A DNA stretch of 24,537 nucleotides from contig CAZJYC010000037.1 of the NCBI GenBank assembly GCA_964550165.1, positions 1 to 24,537 on the forward strand, read 5' to 3'. Source of the stretch: CAZJYC01 sp964550165. Its GTDB lineage: Bacteria > Acidobacteriota > Aminicenantia > Aminicenantales > Aminicenantaceae. Under the pieces are notes generated by a model. It worked only from the letters and a program-made list of their open reading frames with translations. It made no database searches and had not been told where the DNA came from. Below are positions 1-7,921 of this stretch, piece after piece (the stretch's first letter is position 1; each line of letters opens with the position of its first letter). Position numbers and translations under genes: made by a program.

Positions 1-70
1 GGGAACGGCGTTAAAAACCTGAAGGGGAGCGAGGCCATTCTGGAGAGGCTTTCAAACAAGTCACACAAAA
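1..70 (+). repeat. Dispersed repeat, copy A (right-hand end only)
   Basis: Bases 1-38 match 15165-15202 with one difference, and the similarity continues more loosely to about base 70, ending in ACACAAAA in both places. Position 1 is inside the repeat, so only its right end is present. The part corresponding to the right inverted repeat of copy B (15197-15212) is at about 33-48 and has several mismatches. No coding function is visible. Bases 70-135 hold nothing I can identify. Confidence 0.75.
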
Positions 71-135
71 AAAATAATCGTTAAGTTTAACCCTGCTCAC
101 AAACCTGATCTGAAATCCTTATCTTTGTTAGCTTC

Positions 136-164
136 TTGACACTTTTAGCCTTCAGATATATATT
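136..164 (+). promoter_or_regulatory. Sigma-70-type promoter of the lipoprotein gene
   Basis: TTGACA at 136-141 and TATATT at 159-164 are separated by 17 bases, close to the consensus. The predicted start of transcription is near 171, giving a leader of about 83 bases before the ATG at 254. Confidence 0.6.
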
Positions 165-165
165 C

Positions 166-179
166 CTTAACGGGTTAAG
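166..179. promoter_or_regulatory. Perfect palindrome at the transcription start (candidate operator)
   Basis: CTTAAC-GG-GTTAAG is a 6+6 inverted repeat just behind the -10 box, covering the predicted start site. That is a usual place for a repressor site, but no known consensus is recognised. Confidence 0.3.
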
Positions 180-253
180 AATAAAGAGCATCCAGTCCAA
201 AATGAAAAGACTTTCCCGCATGAAGATATAACTTCCCTCCATAGGAGATAAAA

Positions 254-715
254 ATGAAAGCGAAATTTTTTAGCTTATTCATCATTTCAATTTTTCTTTT
301 GAGCTGCTCGTCGGCTTACGTCAAGCAGGCCAAGCTCTATGAGAAGGAATTGCAGTCCAGGCTGGGTAAAGATGAAAATGAGCTCACTCCGATGATAGAG
401 ACTTCATGGGGTTTCAAGCTCGGCCGGATCTGGAAAGCCGAAGACCCAAATCTTGAGGAAGTCAGCAAAAATACAAAATGGGAAATTCCTTTTTCAAGCC
501 AGGAGGCCGAGCAGATTTTTTCTCCAAAGGGGAAATATGAGGTCAGGCTCTACTATAAATCTCTCGGCACAACCACGGCCACAACTCAGGAAGTCACGCC
601 CATGGGAACTTCCGGATGGAAAACGGCCGAGCACGAAGCAGAACGCTTCAGCTACATCAGGGTTGTCTTCAGAGACGCACGGCTTGTTCACACCAAGCTG
701 ACACAGAAATTATAA
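254..715 (+). CDS. Small putative lipoprotein, unknown function
   Basis: The 153-residue product starts with a lipoprotein signal peptide: positive n-region (MKAK), a hydrophobic stretch, and the lipobox LLSC with Cys18 as the expected lipidation site, followed by SSAYV. The mature part is charged and has no recognised domain. The start is supported by AGGAG seven bases upstream and by a strong promoter at 136-164. It is convergent with the radical SAM gene, with about 24 bases between the two stops. It is probably anchored in the inner or outer membrane facing the periplasm. I do not recognise the family and assign no function. Confidence 0.75.
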   Translation: MKAKFFSLFIISIFLLSCSSAYVKQAKLYEKELQSRLGKDENELTPMIETSWGFKLGRIWKAEDPNLEEVSKNTKWEIPFSSQEAEQIFSPKGKYEVRLYYKSLGTTTATTQEVTPMGTSGWKTAEHEAERFSYIRVVFRDARLVHTKLTQKL

Positions 716-721
716 GCCCGG

Positions 722-737
722 ATTTCTTGAAAGAAAT
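722..737. terminator. Short hairpin between convergent genes, possible bidirectional terminator
   Basis: ATTTCTT-GA-AAGAAAT is a 7-bp inverted repeat in the 24-base gap between two convergent stop codons. The two-base loop means the top pair would open. No clear U-tract follows on either strand, so termination is only suggested by its place. Confidence 0.3.
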
Positions 738-739
738 TC

Positions 740-1762
740 TCAATCAGTTAATCTGAATACGCCGGCAATGGGCGTGCCGCAAAAGGGGCAGGAAGAATCC
801 TTCAGCTTCAAATCTGAGACATGAAAGCCCTGCCTTTGGACCACGGTTTTTCCGCAGGAGGGGCACTGGGTATTCTCTGATTCTCCCACGACATTCCCGA
901 CATAGATGTAACGGAGCCCCTCGCCTTTTCCTATTCTATGAGCTCTGCGTAATGTCTCGATCGGAGTGGCTGGTGCGTCCGTAAATTTGTAGTCCGGGTG
1001 GAAGCGGCTGACATGCCAGGGAATATCGGTGTCTGTCTCAGCGATGAAGCGGGCGATCGATCGCAGTTCCTCTTCGCTGTCGTTTTGTCCTGGAACGACC
1101 AGGGTAGTAATTTCCACCCAGATTCCCAATTTTTTCATGAAACGAATCGACTCCAGGACAGGCTCGAGGTGGGCCTGGCACATCTCTCTATAGAATTCTT
1201 CTCTAAAAGATTTGAGGTCGACATTGCAGGCATCCAGATAGGGATTGATGGTCTCCAGAGCCTCAGGGGTCATGTAGCCGTTGGTCACAAAGACATTGCC
1301 CAGGCCCTGTTTAGATGCAATCTTGGCTGTGTCAAAAGCGTACTCAAAAAAAATAGTCGGCTCGGTGTAGGTGTAAGAGATGCTCCGGCAGCCATTTTTT
1401 TTTGCCGCAGCGACGATACCCTCGGGAAGAAATTCGTGGCCCGACATTCCGCTCTCTTTTCTCTTGGAAGCCTGGGAGATCTGCCAGTTCTGGCAGAAAG
1501 GGCAGCGGAAGTTACAGCCGATGGTGGCGATGGAGAAAGATGTTGTCCCGGGCAGAAAGTGATGCAGCGGTTTCTTCTCAATCGGGTCGATATGGGCGGC
1601 GATGACTTCGCCGTAGACGTGAGTATATAGCTTTCCTTCTTTGTTCTGCCTCACTCCGCAGATTCCGAATTTCGAATCGACAACCTGGCAGCGATGATGG
1701 CAGAGAAAGCAGGAAACTTTATCTTTTGGGAGGGAGCTGTAGAGCATGGCTTCTTTGATCAT
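740..1762 (-). CDS. amrS: AmmeMemoRadiSam system radical SAM enzyme
   Basis: This 340-residue protein carries the radical SAM cluster motif CNFRCPFC (Cys83, 87, 90). Before it is an extra CFLCHHRC cysteine group (residues 18-25), and at the C-terminus two CPxCG knuckles (CPSCG, CPFCG), the usual layout of the AmrS family related to pyruvate formate-lyase activases. The family is found with AMMECR1 and Memo proteins; neither partner is in this window, and the substrate is not established from sequence. The ATG at 1762 was chosen because it overlaps the stop of nth (ATGA); a longer in-frame start at 1828 would lie inside nth. It is the last gene of the protease-nrdJ-nth operon. Confidence 0.85.
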   Translation of the reverse strand: MIKEAMLYSSLPKDKVSCFLCHHRCQVVDSKFGICGVRQNKEGKLYTHVYGEVIAAHIDPIEKKPLHHFLPGTTSFSIATIGCNFRCPFCQNWQISQASKRKESGMSGHEFLPEGIVAAAKKNGCRSISYTYTEPTIFFEYAFDTAKIASKQGLGNVFVTNGYMTPEALETINPYLDACNVDLKSFREEFYREMCQAHLEPVLESIRFMKKLGIWVEITTLVVPGQNDSEEELRSIARFIAETDTDIPWHVSRFHPDYKFTDAPATPIETLRRAHRIGKGEGLRYIYVGNVVGESENTQCPSCGKTVVQRQGFHVSDLKLKDSSCPFCGTPIAGVFRLTD

Positions 1763-2424
1763 TTTTTCTTGAGTTCCGCCTTGGAGAAAAAACTTTCGGC
1801 TGACGGGCAGAGGTCTTTCAGCTCGCACCGGGGACAGAGAGGCTTTCGCGCCTGGCAGATTTTCCGGCCGTGGTTGACGAGCATGTAGTTGAAATCGAGC
1901 CAGTCTTTTTTCGGGACAAGCGCCATCAGGTCTTTCTCAATTTTATCCGGATCTTTCTCCTTGCTCAAGCCCAACCTTTCCGAAAGGCGCCGGACATGGG
2001 TGTCGACAGCGATTCCCTCGGCTTTCTTATAGCCGCTGGAAAGGACGATGTTGGCTGTTTTCCTGGCCACTCCGGGAAGGGTGATGAGGTCTTCCATGCG
2101 GTCGGGAACTTGACCTCCGAAATCCTGAACAATCTTTTTTGAAGCGCCGATGATACTCCTGGCCTTATTCCTGAAAAAGCCGGTGGGCCTGATCTCCTTT
2201 TCCAGCTCGGCTTGGTCGGCAGAGGCGAAATCTGCTGACGTCGGGTATCTTCTGAAAAGCGCAGGAGTGATCTGGTTGACTTTTTCATCCGTGCACTGCG
2301 CGGCCAGAATCGTGGCCACCAGAATCTGGAACGGCGTTTCAAAATGAAGCGCCGTGCGGCTTGTTGGATAGGACCTGCGCAGGATGGCGATGGTTTCACC
2401 GATTCTCTCTTCAGCACTTTTCAT
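1759..2424 (-). CDS. nth: Endonuclease III (DNA glycosylase/AP lyase)
   Basis: This bifunctional base-excision repair enzyme removes oxidised pyrimidines and cleaves abasic sites. The 221-residue protein has the helix-hairpin-helix LPGVARKTANIV (about 116-127) with catalytic Lys122, the catalytic Asp141 in VDTHV, and a C-terminal [4Fe-4S] ligand set C190-x6-C197-x2-C200-x5-C206. Length is typical. It starts ten bases after the nrdJ stop and shares four bases with amrS, so it is co-transcribed and probably translationally coupled. With mutM and nfi it gives this window three separate repair glycosylases/endonucleases. Confidence 0.95.
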   Translation of the reverse strand: MKSAEERIGETIAILRRSYPTSRTALHFETPFQILVATILAAQCTDEKVNQITPALFRRYPTSADFASADQAELEKEIRPTGFFRNKARSIIGASKKIVQDFGGQVPDRMEDLITLPGVARKTANIVLSSGYKKAEGIAVDTHVRRLSERLGLSKEKDPDKIEKDLMALVPKKDWLDFNYMLVNHGRKICQARKPLCPRCELKDLCPSAESFFSKAELKKK

Positions 2425-2433
2425 CGTCTCACC

Positions 2434-4557
2434 TCAAAAGGGACAGAGCCCGGTCAGGCATCCGCCCGAATATTCGGCTCCGGCCGTGATAAACTCCATG
2501 CCCTCTTCCCTCTCCTCTCCGGCTCGAGTATCGAAGGAGAGCACCTGTTCCTTTTTTGTTCCGTAGCGATAAACGGTTATGCCCTTGCATCTGAGCTCTT
2601 GAGCCATGAGGTAGATGGTTCTCACATCCTCCACGGTCGCATCGGGTGGAAGGTTTATGGTTTTGGAGACGGAATTATCGGTATGTTTCTGGAAAGCGGC
2701 CTGAATCCTGAGATGCTGCTCGGGTGGGATGTCGAAAGCTGTGACGAAAACCTTCCTCATCCCTGAAGGAAGATGCTTCATGCTCTGAATAGAGCCGGCT
2801 CTTCCCGCATCGGCCAGCGTCTCTTTAGAGTAGATCTCTCTTAACCTGAGTTCCTGCTCAAAAAGCGGGTTGACTTCATAAAGGCGTTTTCCGGAGAGAA
2901 CATTACGGACATAGCTTAAGGCAAAGAGAGGCTCGATGCCGCTCGAACAGCCGGCAATGATGCTGATCGTTCCTGTGGGCGCAAGCGTGTTCAACGTGGC
3001 GTTGCGTAACTCAATATTTTTTTTGGGGTAAACGGATTTTTTGTGATTGGGAAAGACTCCCCTTTCCTCAGCCAGAGCCTGGGAGGCTTTGAGGGATTCC
3101 TGGCGGAAAAACTTCATGATTCTCGAGGCCATGGCCTGGGCCGCAGGATCTGCGTAGGAAATCCCTAATTCGACCAGCAGATCGGCAAAGCCCATCACAC
3201 CCAAGCCAATCTTGCGGTTGGCAAAAGTCATCTCCTGGATCTGAGGCAGGGGATATTTATTGACCTCGATCACATCATCCAGGAAGCGGACTCCCCACTC
3301 GACCCTCCCTTTCAAGCTCTCCCAATCCACCGCCCCATTCTTCACAAACTTCGAGAGGTTGATCGAGCCAAGGTTGCAGCTTTCGTAAGGCAGGAGGGGA
3401 ATCTCACCGCAGGGATTTGTGGCCTCAATTCTCCCGACTTGAGGAGTCGGATTGTGGCGGTTGATCTCGTCGAGGAAGACAAGGCCAGGATCTCCTGAGC
3501 GCCAGGCCGAATAGATGATCAGCTCAAAAAGAACCTTGGCCTTCATCGTTTTCACTTTTTTCTTCGTCCTGGGGTTGACCAGGTCGAAGCCCTCATTCTT
3601 TTTGACTGCGTCCAGAAACCTGTCGGTCACCCCGACCGAAAGGTTGAAATTGGAAAACGCGTTTTCCTCCAGCTTGGCCTCGATAAAATCGGCGATGTCG
3701 GGATGGTCACAGCGGAGAATGCCCATGTTGGCTCCCCGCCTTCTTCCTCCCTGGACGATGACACCGGTGGCCTGGTTGAAGATGCTCATGAACGAGACCG
3801 GGCCTGAGGCTTCCCCCTTTGTCGAAGCCACGAGGTCGCCTTTAGGCCGCAGTTGAGAAAAATCAAAGCCCGTGCCTCCGCCGCTCTGATGGATCATGGC
3901 CATGTTCTTCAACGCGCCGAAAATCCCTGCCATGGAATCTTCCACGGGCAGAACAAAACAGGCGGAGAGCTGGCCCAAGGGCGTGCCGGCGTTCATCAGC
4001 GTCGGCGAGTTGGGCATGAATTCGAGCGCAGTCATCATCCGGTAAAAAGCCTCTTCGACCTCTTCCCTGCCCTTTTTTGATTTGAAATTTTTTTCTCCTT
4101 CGCTGATGCTCCTGGCGACTCTCCGGAAAAGCTCTCCAGGGGTCTCGATGATGTTCCGCTCATCATCCTTGAGCAGATAACGTTTTTTGAGAACGAGAAG
4201 GGTGTTCAGCGGAAGCTTCAGGTCATCTTTGATGCCATAGATGACTTTAACCTGCCTGAGATCCTGACGCTCCTGGCGGTAGAGGATGTAACTGCGGGCG
4301 ATGGCGCTGAAACCTTGCTCCATCAGGACTTCTTCGACAATGTCCTGGATCTCCTCGACAGAAGGGATTCTTTTTCTGAACGAAGAAGAAATTTCTGACA
4401 GCACTTTTTCCGAGGAGATATCCGCTATCCGGGCTGATTTTTTCTCGTCCCTTAAGACCTCAAGCGCAGCCCGAAAGATGGCTCTCTTTATTTTTTGATG
4501 GTCAAACTTTGCCAGAGAGTTGTCTCTTTTTCTGATTTTTTTGGGAAGAGCATTCAC
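2434..4557 (-). CDS. nrdJ: Adenosylcobalamin-dependent (class II) ribonucleoside-diphosphate reductase
   Basis: It makes deoxyribonucleotides without oxygen, using a B12 radical. The 707-residue chain begins with an ATP-cone (about 5-100), the allosteric activity domain. The catalytic barrel follows: Cys200 in LSACFVLP, GGGTGFDFSQLRP (227-238), NPCGE (radical Cys383 with Asn381 and Glu385), the partner Cys394 in ESCNLGS, and LAPTGTISIIAGCSSG (525-540). The chain ends in a redox-active pair, Cys700 and Cys705. Class II rather than class I is inferred from the AGCSSGIEP stretch, overall family resemblance and the lack of an nrdB small-subunit gene. The ATG lies 15 bases after the protease stop. 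Confidence 0.92.
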   Translation of the reverse strand: MNALPKKIRKRDNSLAKFDHQKIKRAIFRAALEVLRDEKKSARIADISSEKVLSEISSSFRKRIPSVEEIQDIVEEVLMEQGFSAIARSYILYRQERQDLRQVKVIYGIKDDLKLPLNTLLVLKKRYLLKDDERNIIETPGELFRRVARSISEGEKNFKSKKGREEVEEAFYRMMTALEFMPNSPTLMNAGTPLGQLSACFVLPVEDSMAGIFGALKNMAMIHQSGGGTGFDFSQLRPKGDLVASTKGEASGPVSFMSIFNQATGVIVQGGRRRGANMGILRCDHPDIADFIEAKLEENAFSNFNLSVGVTDRFLDAVKKNEGFDLVNPRTKKKVKTMKAKVLFELIIYSAWRSGDPGLVFLDEINRHNPTPQVGRIEATNPCGEIPLLPYESCNLGSINLSKFVKNGAVDWESLKGRVEWGVRFLDDVIEVNKYPLPQIQEMTFANRKIGLGVMGFADLLVELGISYADPAAQAMASRIMKFFRQESLKASQALAEERGVFPNHKKSVYPKKNIELRNATLNTLAPTGTISIIAGCSSGIEPLFALSYVRNVLSGKRLYEVNPLFEQELRLREIYSKETLADAGRAGSIQSMKHLPSGMRKVFVTAFDIPPEQHLRIQAAFQKHTDNSVSKTINLPPDATVEDVRTIYLMAQELRCKGITVYRYGTKKEQVLSFDTRAGEEREEGMEFITAGAEYSGGCLTGLCPF

Positions 4558-4572
4558 TTCGTTCCACCCCCC

Positions 4573-5688
4573 TTAAACCCCGAGCTCTGAACGGAGCTGG
4601 ATGAAGCGGAGGAGGTCGGTGCGGCAGATGATGCCGGCGATTTTTTCCCCGACCATGACCGGAACCTGGTGGACATTCTTGCCGGTGATCCGGCTGAGAA
4701 CCTGGCTTCCGTCAGCATCCGGAGCCACCACTTCCAGCTTATCTTTGGGGGTCATAATTTCCCCGACTTTTGTTGTGGCCCAGTTCGTCCGGGGAACGGT
4801 CTTCACATCTTCCAGGCAGACAATCCCTTTAAGACCGCCGTTGTCCGAGACAAGAAAGGCTCTCTCTTTTTTCCTGAGAATATAGTCTTCGACAAGGCTC
4901 TCAACCGGGAGGTCGACGGACACTGTCTCAAAGTCTCTGGTCATCAAATCCTCTGCACTCACGCCTTTTAATACAGCCTCGACCATAACCTGCTGGTAGC
5001 CGGTGACCGCTGCACTGTGGAGGAACCAGCCGACAAAGATCAGCCACAGGCCAAAAAAATTTCTCTGGAGAATCTGAAGAATTCCGATAAAAATGAGAAA
5101 AAAGGCAAAACCCTGGCCAACTCGTGAAGCGACTCGTGTGGCTTTCCTGAGGTTGCCGGTGATATTCCAGATGATCGACCTTAAAACCCTGCCCCCGTCC
5201 ATGGGAAAGCCCGGCATAATGTTAAAAACGGCAAGCGCGGCATTGATCAGGGCCAAGTAAGAAGCTGAAGCCCTGAGCGGCTCGCTGACTCCGCGGAGAA
5301 ACAGAGAGAGGATGAAAAATAGTATGGCCAGGACTAAACTCGAAACAGGCCCGATCAGAGCCATGAAGAACTCACGCCATGGCTTTTTCGGCTCTTCGGT
5401 GATTTGCGCCACTCCTCCCAACAGAAAAAGAGTGATGCTCCGGACTTTTTCTCCCTGCTTGATGGCCACCAGCGAATGAGCCAGCTCGTGGACCAAAACC
5501 GAGGCAAAAAAGAGAAGGCTGGTCATTATCCCAATGATCCAATAAAGCCCGCTATTCCAGCCAGGAAATTGCCGGGGAAAGTAGGTAGCAGCCAGAAACC
5601 AGGTAATGAGAAAGAAAATGACAAGCCAGCTGGAATCGACTCTGATTTCAATCCCAAATATTTTTCCAATAGTCCAGGAATGTTTCAT
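4573..5688 (-). CDS. Site-2-type membrane zinc metalloprotease with CBS domain pair
   Basis: This inner-membrane protease belongs to the M50 family (Rip3/SpoIVFB-like group with CBS domains). The 371-residue protein has a zinc-binding HELAH (67-71) inside a membrane helix and the distal ligand Asp164 in the NIMPGFPMDGGR motif (156-167), with about six hydrophobic segments before residue 235. The C-terminal part (about 240-371) is two CBS repeats, which in other proteins bind adenine nucleotides. The ATG at 5688 is preferred because GGGAGG sits about eight bases upstream; an in-frame start 14 codons earlier lacks this. First gene of the operon. Its substrate, perhaps an anti-sigma factor or signal peptide remnant, cannot be told. 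Confidence 0.88.
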   Translation of the reverse strand: MKHSWTIGKIFGIEIRVDSSWLVIFFLITWFLAATYFPRQFPGWNSGLYWIIGIMTSLLFFASVLVHELAHSLVAIKQGEKVRSITLFLLGGVAQITEEPKKPWREFFMALIGPVSSLVLAILFFILSLFLRGVSEPLRASASYLALINAALAVFNIMPGFPMDGGRVLRSIIWNITGNLRKATRVASRVGQGFAFFLIFIGILQILQRNFFGLWLIFVGWFLHSAAVTGYQQVMVEAVLKGVSAEDLMTRDFETVSVDLPVESLVEDYILRKKERAFLVSDNGGLKGIVCLEDVKTVPRTNWATTKVGEIMTPKDKLEVVAPDADGSQVLSRITGKNVHQVPVMVGEKIAGIICRTDLLRFIQLRSELGV

Positions 5689-5777
5689 CGTTGACCTCCC
5701 TAAAAAATTTTGGCTCTGCAGAAAGCTCAACTGCGTGGATTGATTCGATGAAGTCTATCTTCGACTCTGCTTGGTTA

Positions 5778-5804
5778 ATTATATTAAAAAACGAGCCAAG
5801 TCAA
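5778..5804 (-). promoter_or_regulatory. Candidate promoter of the protease-nrdJ-nth-amrS operon
   Basis: On the minus strand TTGACT (5799-5804) and TATAAT (5778-5783) are 15 bases apart, slightly short of the optimum. Both lie in the gap between the nadA stop and the protease start, leaving a leader of about 80 bases. Confidence 0.45.
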
Positions 5805-5846
5805 AAATCAACTCGGAGTATGATCTATGCAAATATCAGGAGCTTC

Positions 5847-6752
5847 TCAAATTTGAATCATTCTCTCGATCGCCCCTCTTGCCTTTCGGCTGATTTCGGG
5901 AGCAACGTCCACCTTGTACATCATTTTGTCCAAGGCTCTCAGCACCTTCTTCAGGTCTATCTTTTTCATGTTCGCGCAGAGGGCCAAATCTTTGGCCGCA
6001 TAAAAATTCTTTGTCGGATTCTCTTTTTTCATCCGGTAGATTATCCCGGCTTCTGTGCCGATGATGATCTCTGTCTTTTTTGTCTCCCTGGCTTGCTTGA
6101 CCATCCCTCCTGTGGACAGGACCCTGTCCGCGATGTCGATAACCTCAGGGCGGCATTCTGGATGAATCCAGACCTCTGCTTCAGGATAAAGGCTTTTTTT
6201 GGCTATGATGTCTTTAAACAGAATGTTGTTGTGGACATAACAATAGCCGTCCCAGGGAATCACTTTTTTGCCGGTGTGGCGGGCCACATAGGCTCCGAGG
6301 TTTTTATCCGGGGCAAAAAGAACCTCGTCCCCATCGATCGAATTCACGACCTTAACCGCATTGGCGGAGGTGCAGCAGACATCGCATTCTGCTTTGACTT
6401 CGGCCGAGGTGTTGATGTAACAGACGACCTGTCTTCCCGGATAATTCTTCTTCCACTCCCTCATCTCTGAGGCTGTGATCATATCAGCCATGGGGCAGCC
6501 GGCCTTAATCTCAGGGATAAGGACTGTCTTCTGGGGAGCCAGGATCGATGCGGTCTCAGCCATGAAATGCACTCCGCAGAAGACGATGATGTCCTCCTCC
6601 ACCTGAGCAGCTTTCTGGCTCAGTCCCAAAGAATCGCCGATGTAATCGGCAATGTCCTGAACCTCTCCAAGCTGATAATTGTGAGCCAGAATGATGGCCT
6701 TTCTTTCCTTCTTGAGCTTTTTTACGGCGTTGATCGCTTCTTCTTTTTTCAA
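5847..6752 (-). CDS. nadA: Quinolinate synthase A
   Basis: NadA condenses iminoaspartate with dihydroxyacetone phosphate to quinolinate, the precursor of NAD, using a [4Fe-4S] cluster with one open iron site. At 301 residues it has the family length. Visible motifs are AHNYQLGEVQDIADYIGDS near the N-terminus, the active-site HPE (197-199), and three cysteines spaced like the known cluster ligands: Cys86 (AGCPMAD), Cys171 (GYCYVH) and Cys259 (LCANMK). The start is a TTG that overlaps the STAS stop (TTGA), with GGGGTG just upstream. nadB and nadC are not in the window. As an Fe-S enzyme it is a plausible client of the Fe-S genes upstream. Confidence 0.95.
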   Translation of the reverse strand: MKKEEAINAVKKLKKERKAIILAHNYQLGEVQDIADYIGDSLGLSQKAAQVEEDIIVFCGVHFMAETASILAPQKTVLIPEIKAGCPMADMITASEMREWKKNYPGRQVVCYINTSAEVKAECDVCCTSANAVKVVNSIDGDEVLFAPDKNLGAYVARHTGKKVIPWDGYCYVHNNILFKDIIAKKSLYPEAEVWIHPECRPEVIDIADRVLSTGGMVKQARETKKTEIIIGTEAGIIYRMKKENPTKNFYAAKDLALCANMKKIDLKKVLRALDKMMYKVDVAPEISRKARGAIERMIQI

Positions 6753-7024
6753 CTTTCACCCCGATTTTCCATTCTCAGCATCCCCCGGATAAACAAGGAG
6801 CAATTCCTTTTTTCAACTTTTTGGAGAGGAAAATTGTTGATCATCGCCGCTGCTTCCTCATCGAGGAAGTTGACTCTTGAAAAATCAAGAATGATTCTCT
6901 CTCCCTGGCTGATGGCCTTATCGATTTCCGACCGGAGCTCTCTCACCCACTCCTTGGATATCTTGCCGTCAAGGTAGAGGACATTGATCCCCTTCCCCTC
7001 TTTCTTGGCGGTGATTCTCAGCAT
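6749..7024 (-). CDS. STAS-domain protein lacking the phosphorylatable serine
   Basis: The 91-residue protein has the fold signature of STAS domains (SpoIIAA/MlaB type): an N-terminal strand pair with LDGKIS, then LDFSRVNFLDEEAAAMI (about 46-62). In anti-sigma-factor antagonists the place after FLD/FMD is usually Ser (DSSG or DSAG); here it is Glu-Glu, so this copy cannot be phosphorylated there and may mimic the phosphorylated state. It follows tusA with no gap (TAAATG) and overlaps nadA. No anti-sigma kinase or transporter lies nearby, so its partner is unknown. Family call is fair; function is not assigned. Confidence 0.7.
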   Translation of the reverse strand: MLRITAKKEGKGINVLYLDGKISKEWVRELRSEIDKAISQGERIILDFSRVNFLDEEAAAMINNFPLQKVEKRNCSLFIRGMLRMENRGES

Positions 7025-7255
7025 TTACTTCACCTTCCTGATATAGACTTTTATGATTTCGCCCTCTTCCTCAAACCTAAGATATTCTTGTCCGGTGAGC
7101 CTGCACCAGGCCGGCATATCTTCTTTAATTCCCTCATCTGTGGATATCACTTCCAGAACCTCTCCAACTTTCATTGGCTTGAGTTTTTTTTCTGTCTGGA
7201 TGATGGGCATCGGGCAGAGCAAGCCGTAACAATCCAATCTGACATCGGCCTTCAT
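7025..7255 (-). CDS. TusA-family sulfur carrier protein
   Basis: The 76-residue protein has the TusA/SirA/YeeD core: LDCYGLLCPMPII with the CPxP motif and Cys14 as the expected persulfide-carrying residue, then KPMKVGEVLEVISTDEG. The family carries sulfur as a protein persulfide between donors and acceptors such as tRNA thiolation, molybdenum cofactor or sulfur-oxidation enzymes. Its place after an IscU/IscS-like pair and before a Fe-S enzyme suggests a role in sulfur delivery for clusters, which is inference. It is 99 bases downstream of iscU, with an inverted repeat in the gap. A second Cys (Cys9) lies nearby. Confidence 0.85.
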   Translation of the reverse strand: MKADVRLDCYGLLCPMPIIQTEKKLKPMKVGEVLEVISTDEGIKEDMPAWCRLTGQEYLRFEEEGEIIKVYIRKVK

Positions 7256-7283
7256 CTCTTTTTCCTTTTTTTAATCACTCCTC

Positions 7284-7318
7284 TTTATTCAAAAATTCCT
7301 TTCTTAGAAATGAATAAA
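7284..7318. repeat. Inverted repeat in the iscU-tusA gap
   Basis: TTTATTCA (7284-7291) and TGAATAAA (7311-7318) form a perfect 8-bp stem around a 19-base loop. It sits just ahead of the AGGAG-containing leader of the TusA-like gene. It could be an mRNA processing or stability element, or an attenuator separating the two halves of the cluster. The only T-rich tract lies before the stem on the minus strand. Confidence 0.4.
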
Positions 7319-7354
7319 TTTTAAATCATCTCAAATCTCGCGCTACAACTTTGA

Positions 7355-7921
7355 TCAAACACTCACTTTTGTTGCTCCGCAATGGGGACATTTCTCTTCG
7401 CCTTTCTTGGAGGGCTTTCCACACTCCGGACAGGCTTCAAGCTCAATCTGGCATTTCTGGCAGTAATCCTCTAAGCCCTCGATGGGACCATCGCAATAAG
7501 GACAGTAGCATTTTTCAGCTTCGACTGATTTATTGGGAGCTTTCTTTTTAGCTTTTTGTCTTTCTCTGTAGTTTTCAATGGCCTTGTGCAGCGCATCGGC
7601 GCCCAAGTTTGAACAATGCAGCTTGTTCTTGGGCAGGCCACCCAGTTCTTCGGCCACGGTCTTGTTGGTGATTTTGAGCGCCTCTTCGATCGTCTTTCCC
7701 TTGGCCATTTCGCTGACCATGCTCGAAACAGCAATGGCTGCTCCGCAGCCAAAGGTCTGAAACTTCACATCCTCCAGCCGGTTGTCTTTGACCTTGATGT
7801 AAAACGTCATCATATCGCCGCAGACAGGGTTGCCAACTTCGCCGACTCCGTCGGCATCTTGAATCACACCGACATTCCTTGGGTTTTGAAAATGTTCCAT
7901 AACTTTCTCGCTGTAGATCAT
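7355..7921 (-). CDS. IscU/NifU-type Fe-S scaffold with C-terminal double zinc ribbon
   Basis: Residues 1-125 are a standard IscU/NifU N-terminal scaffold: MIYSEKVMEHFQNPRNVG, the three cluster cysteines Cys34 (NPVCGD, with Asp36), Cys59 (FGCGAA) and Cys103 (LHCSNLG). After a Lys-rich linker comes a tail not usual in the family: residues 138-181 hold four CxxC pairs (140/143, 154/157, 164/167, 178/181), the pattern of a double zinc ribbon. The tail replaces the ferredoxin and Nfu parts of classical NifU; Nfu is encoded separately at 9158-9376. The start overlaps the stop of the IscS-like gene (ATGA), so the two are tightly coupled. The scaffold role is well supported; the tail's role is unknown (partner docking, RNA or metal binding). 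Confidence 0.88.
   Translation of the reverse strand: MIYSEKVMEHFQNPRNVGVIQDADGVGEVGNPVCGDMMTFYIKVKDNRLEDVKFQTFGCGAAIAVSSMVSEMAKGKTIEEALKITNKTVAEELGGLPKNKLHCSNLGADALHKAIENYRERQKAKKKAPNKSVEAEKCYCPYCDGPIEGLEDYCQKCQIELEACPECGKPSKKGEEKCPHCGATKVSV

Noticed and set aside
998..1630. 210-codon open frame opposite amrS
   Set aside because: It is the complement of a gene with clear radical SAM motifs; no ribosome site or recognisable protein motif.
5691..6470. 259-codon plus-strand open frame opposite nadA
   Set aside because: It covers conserved nadA sequence on the other strand and its translation shows no domain.
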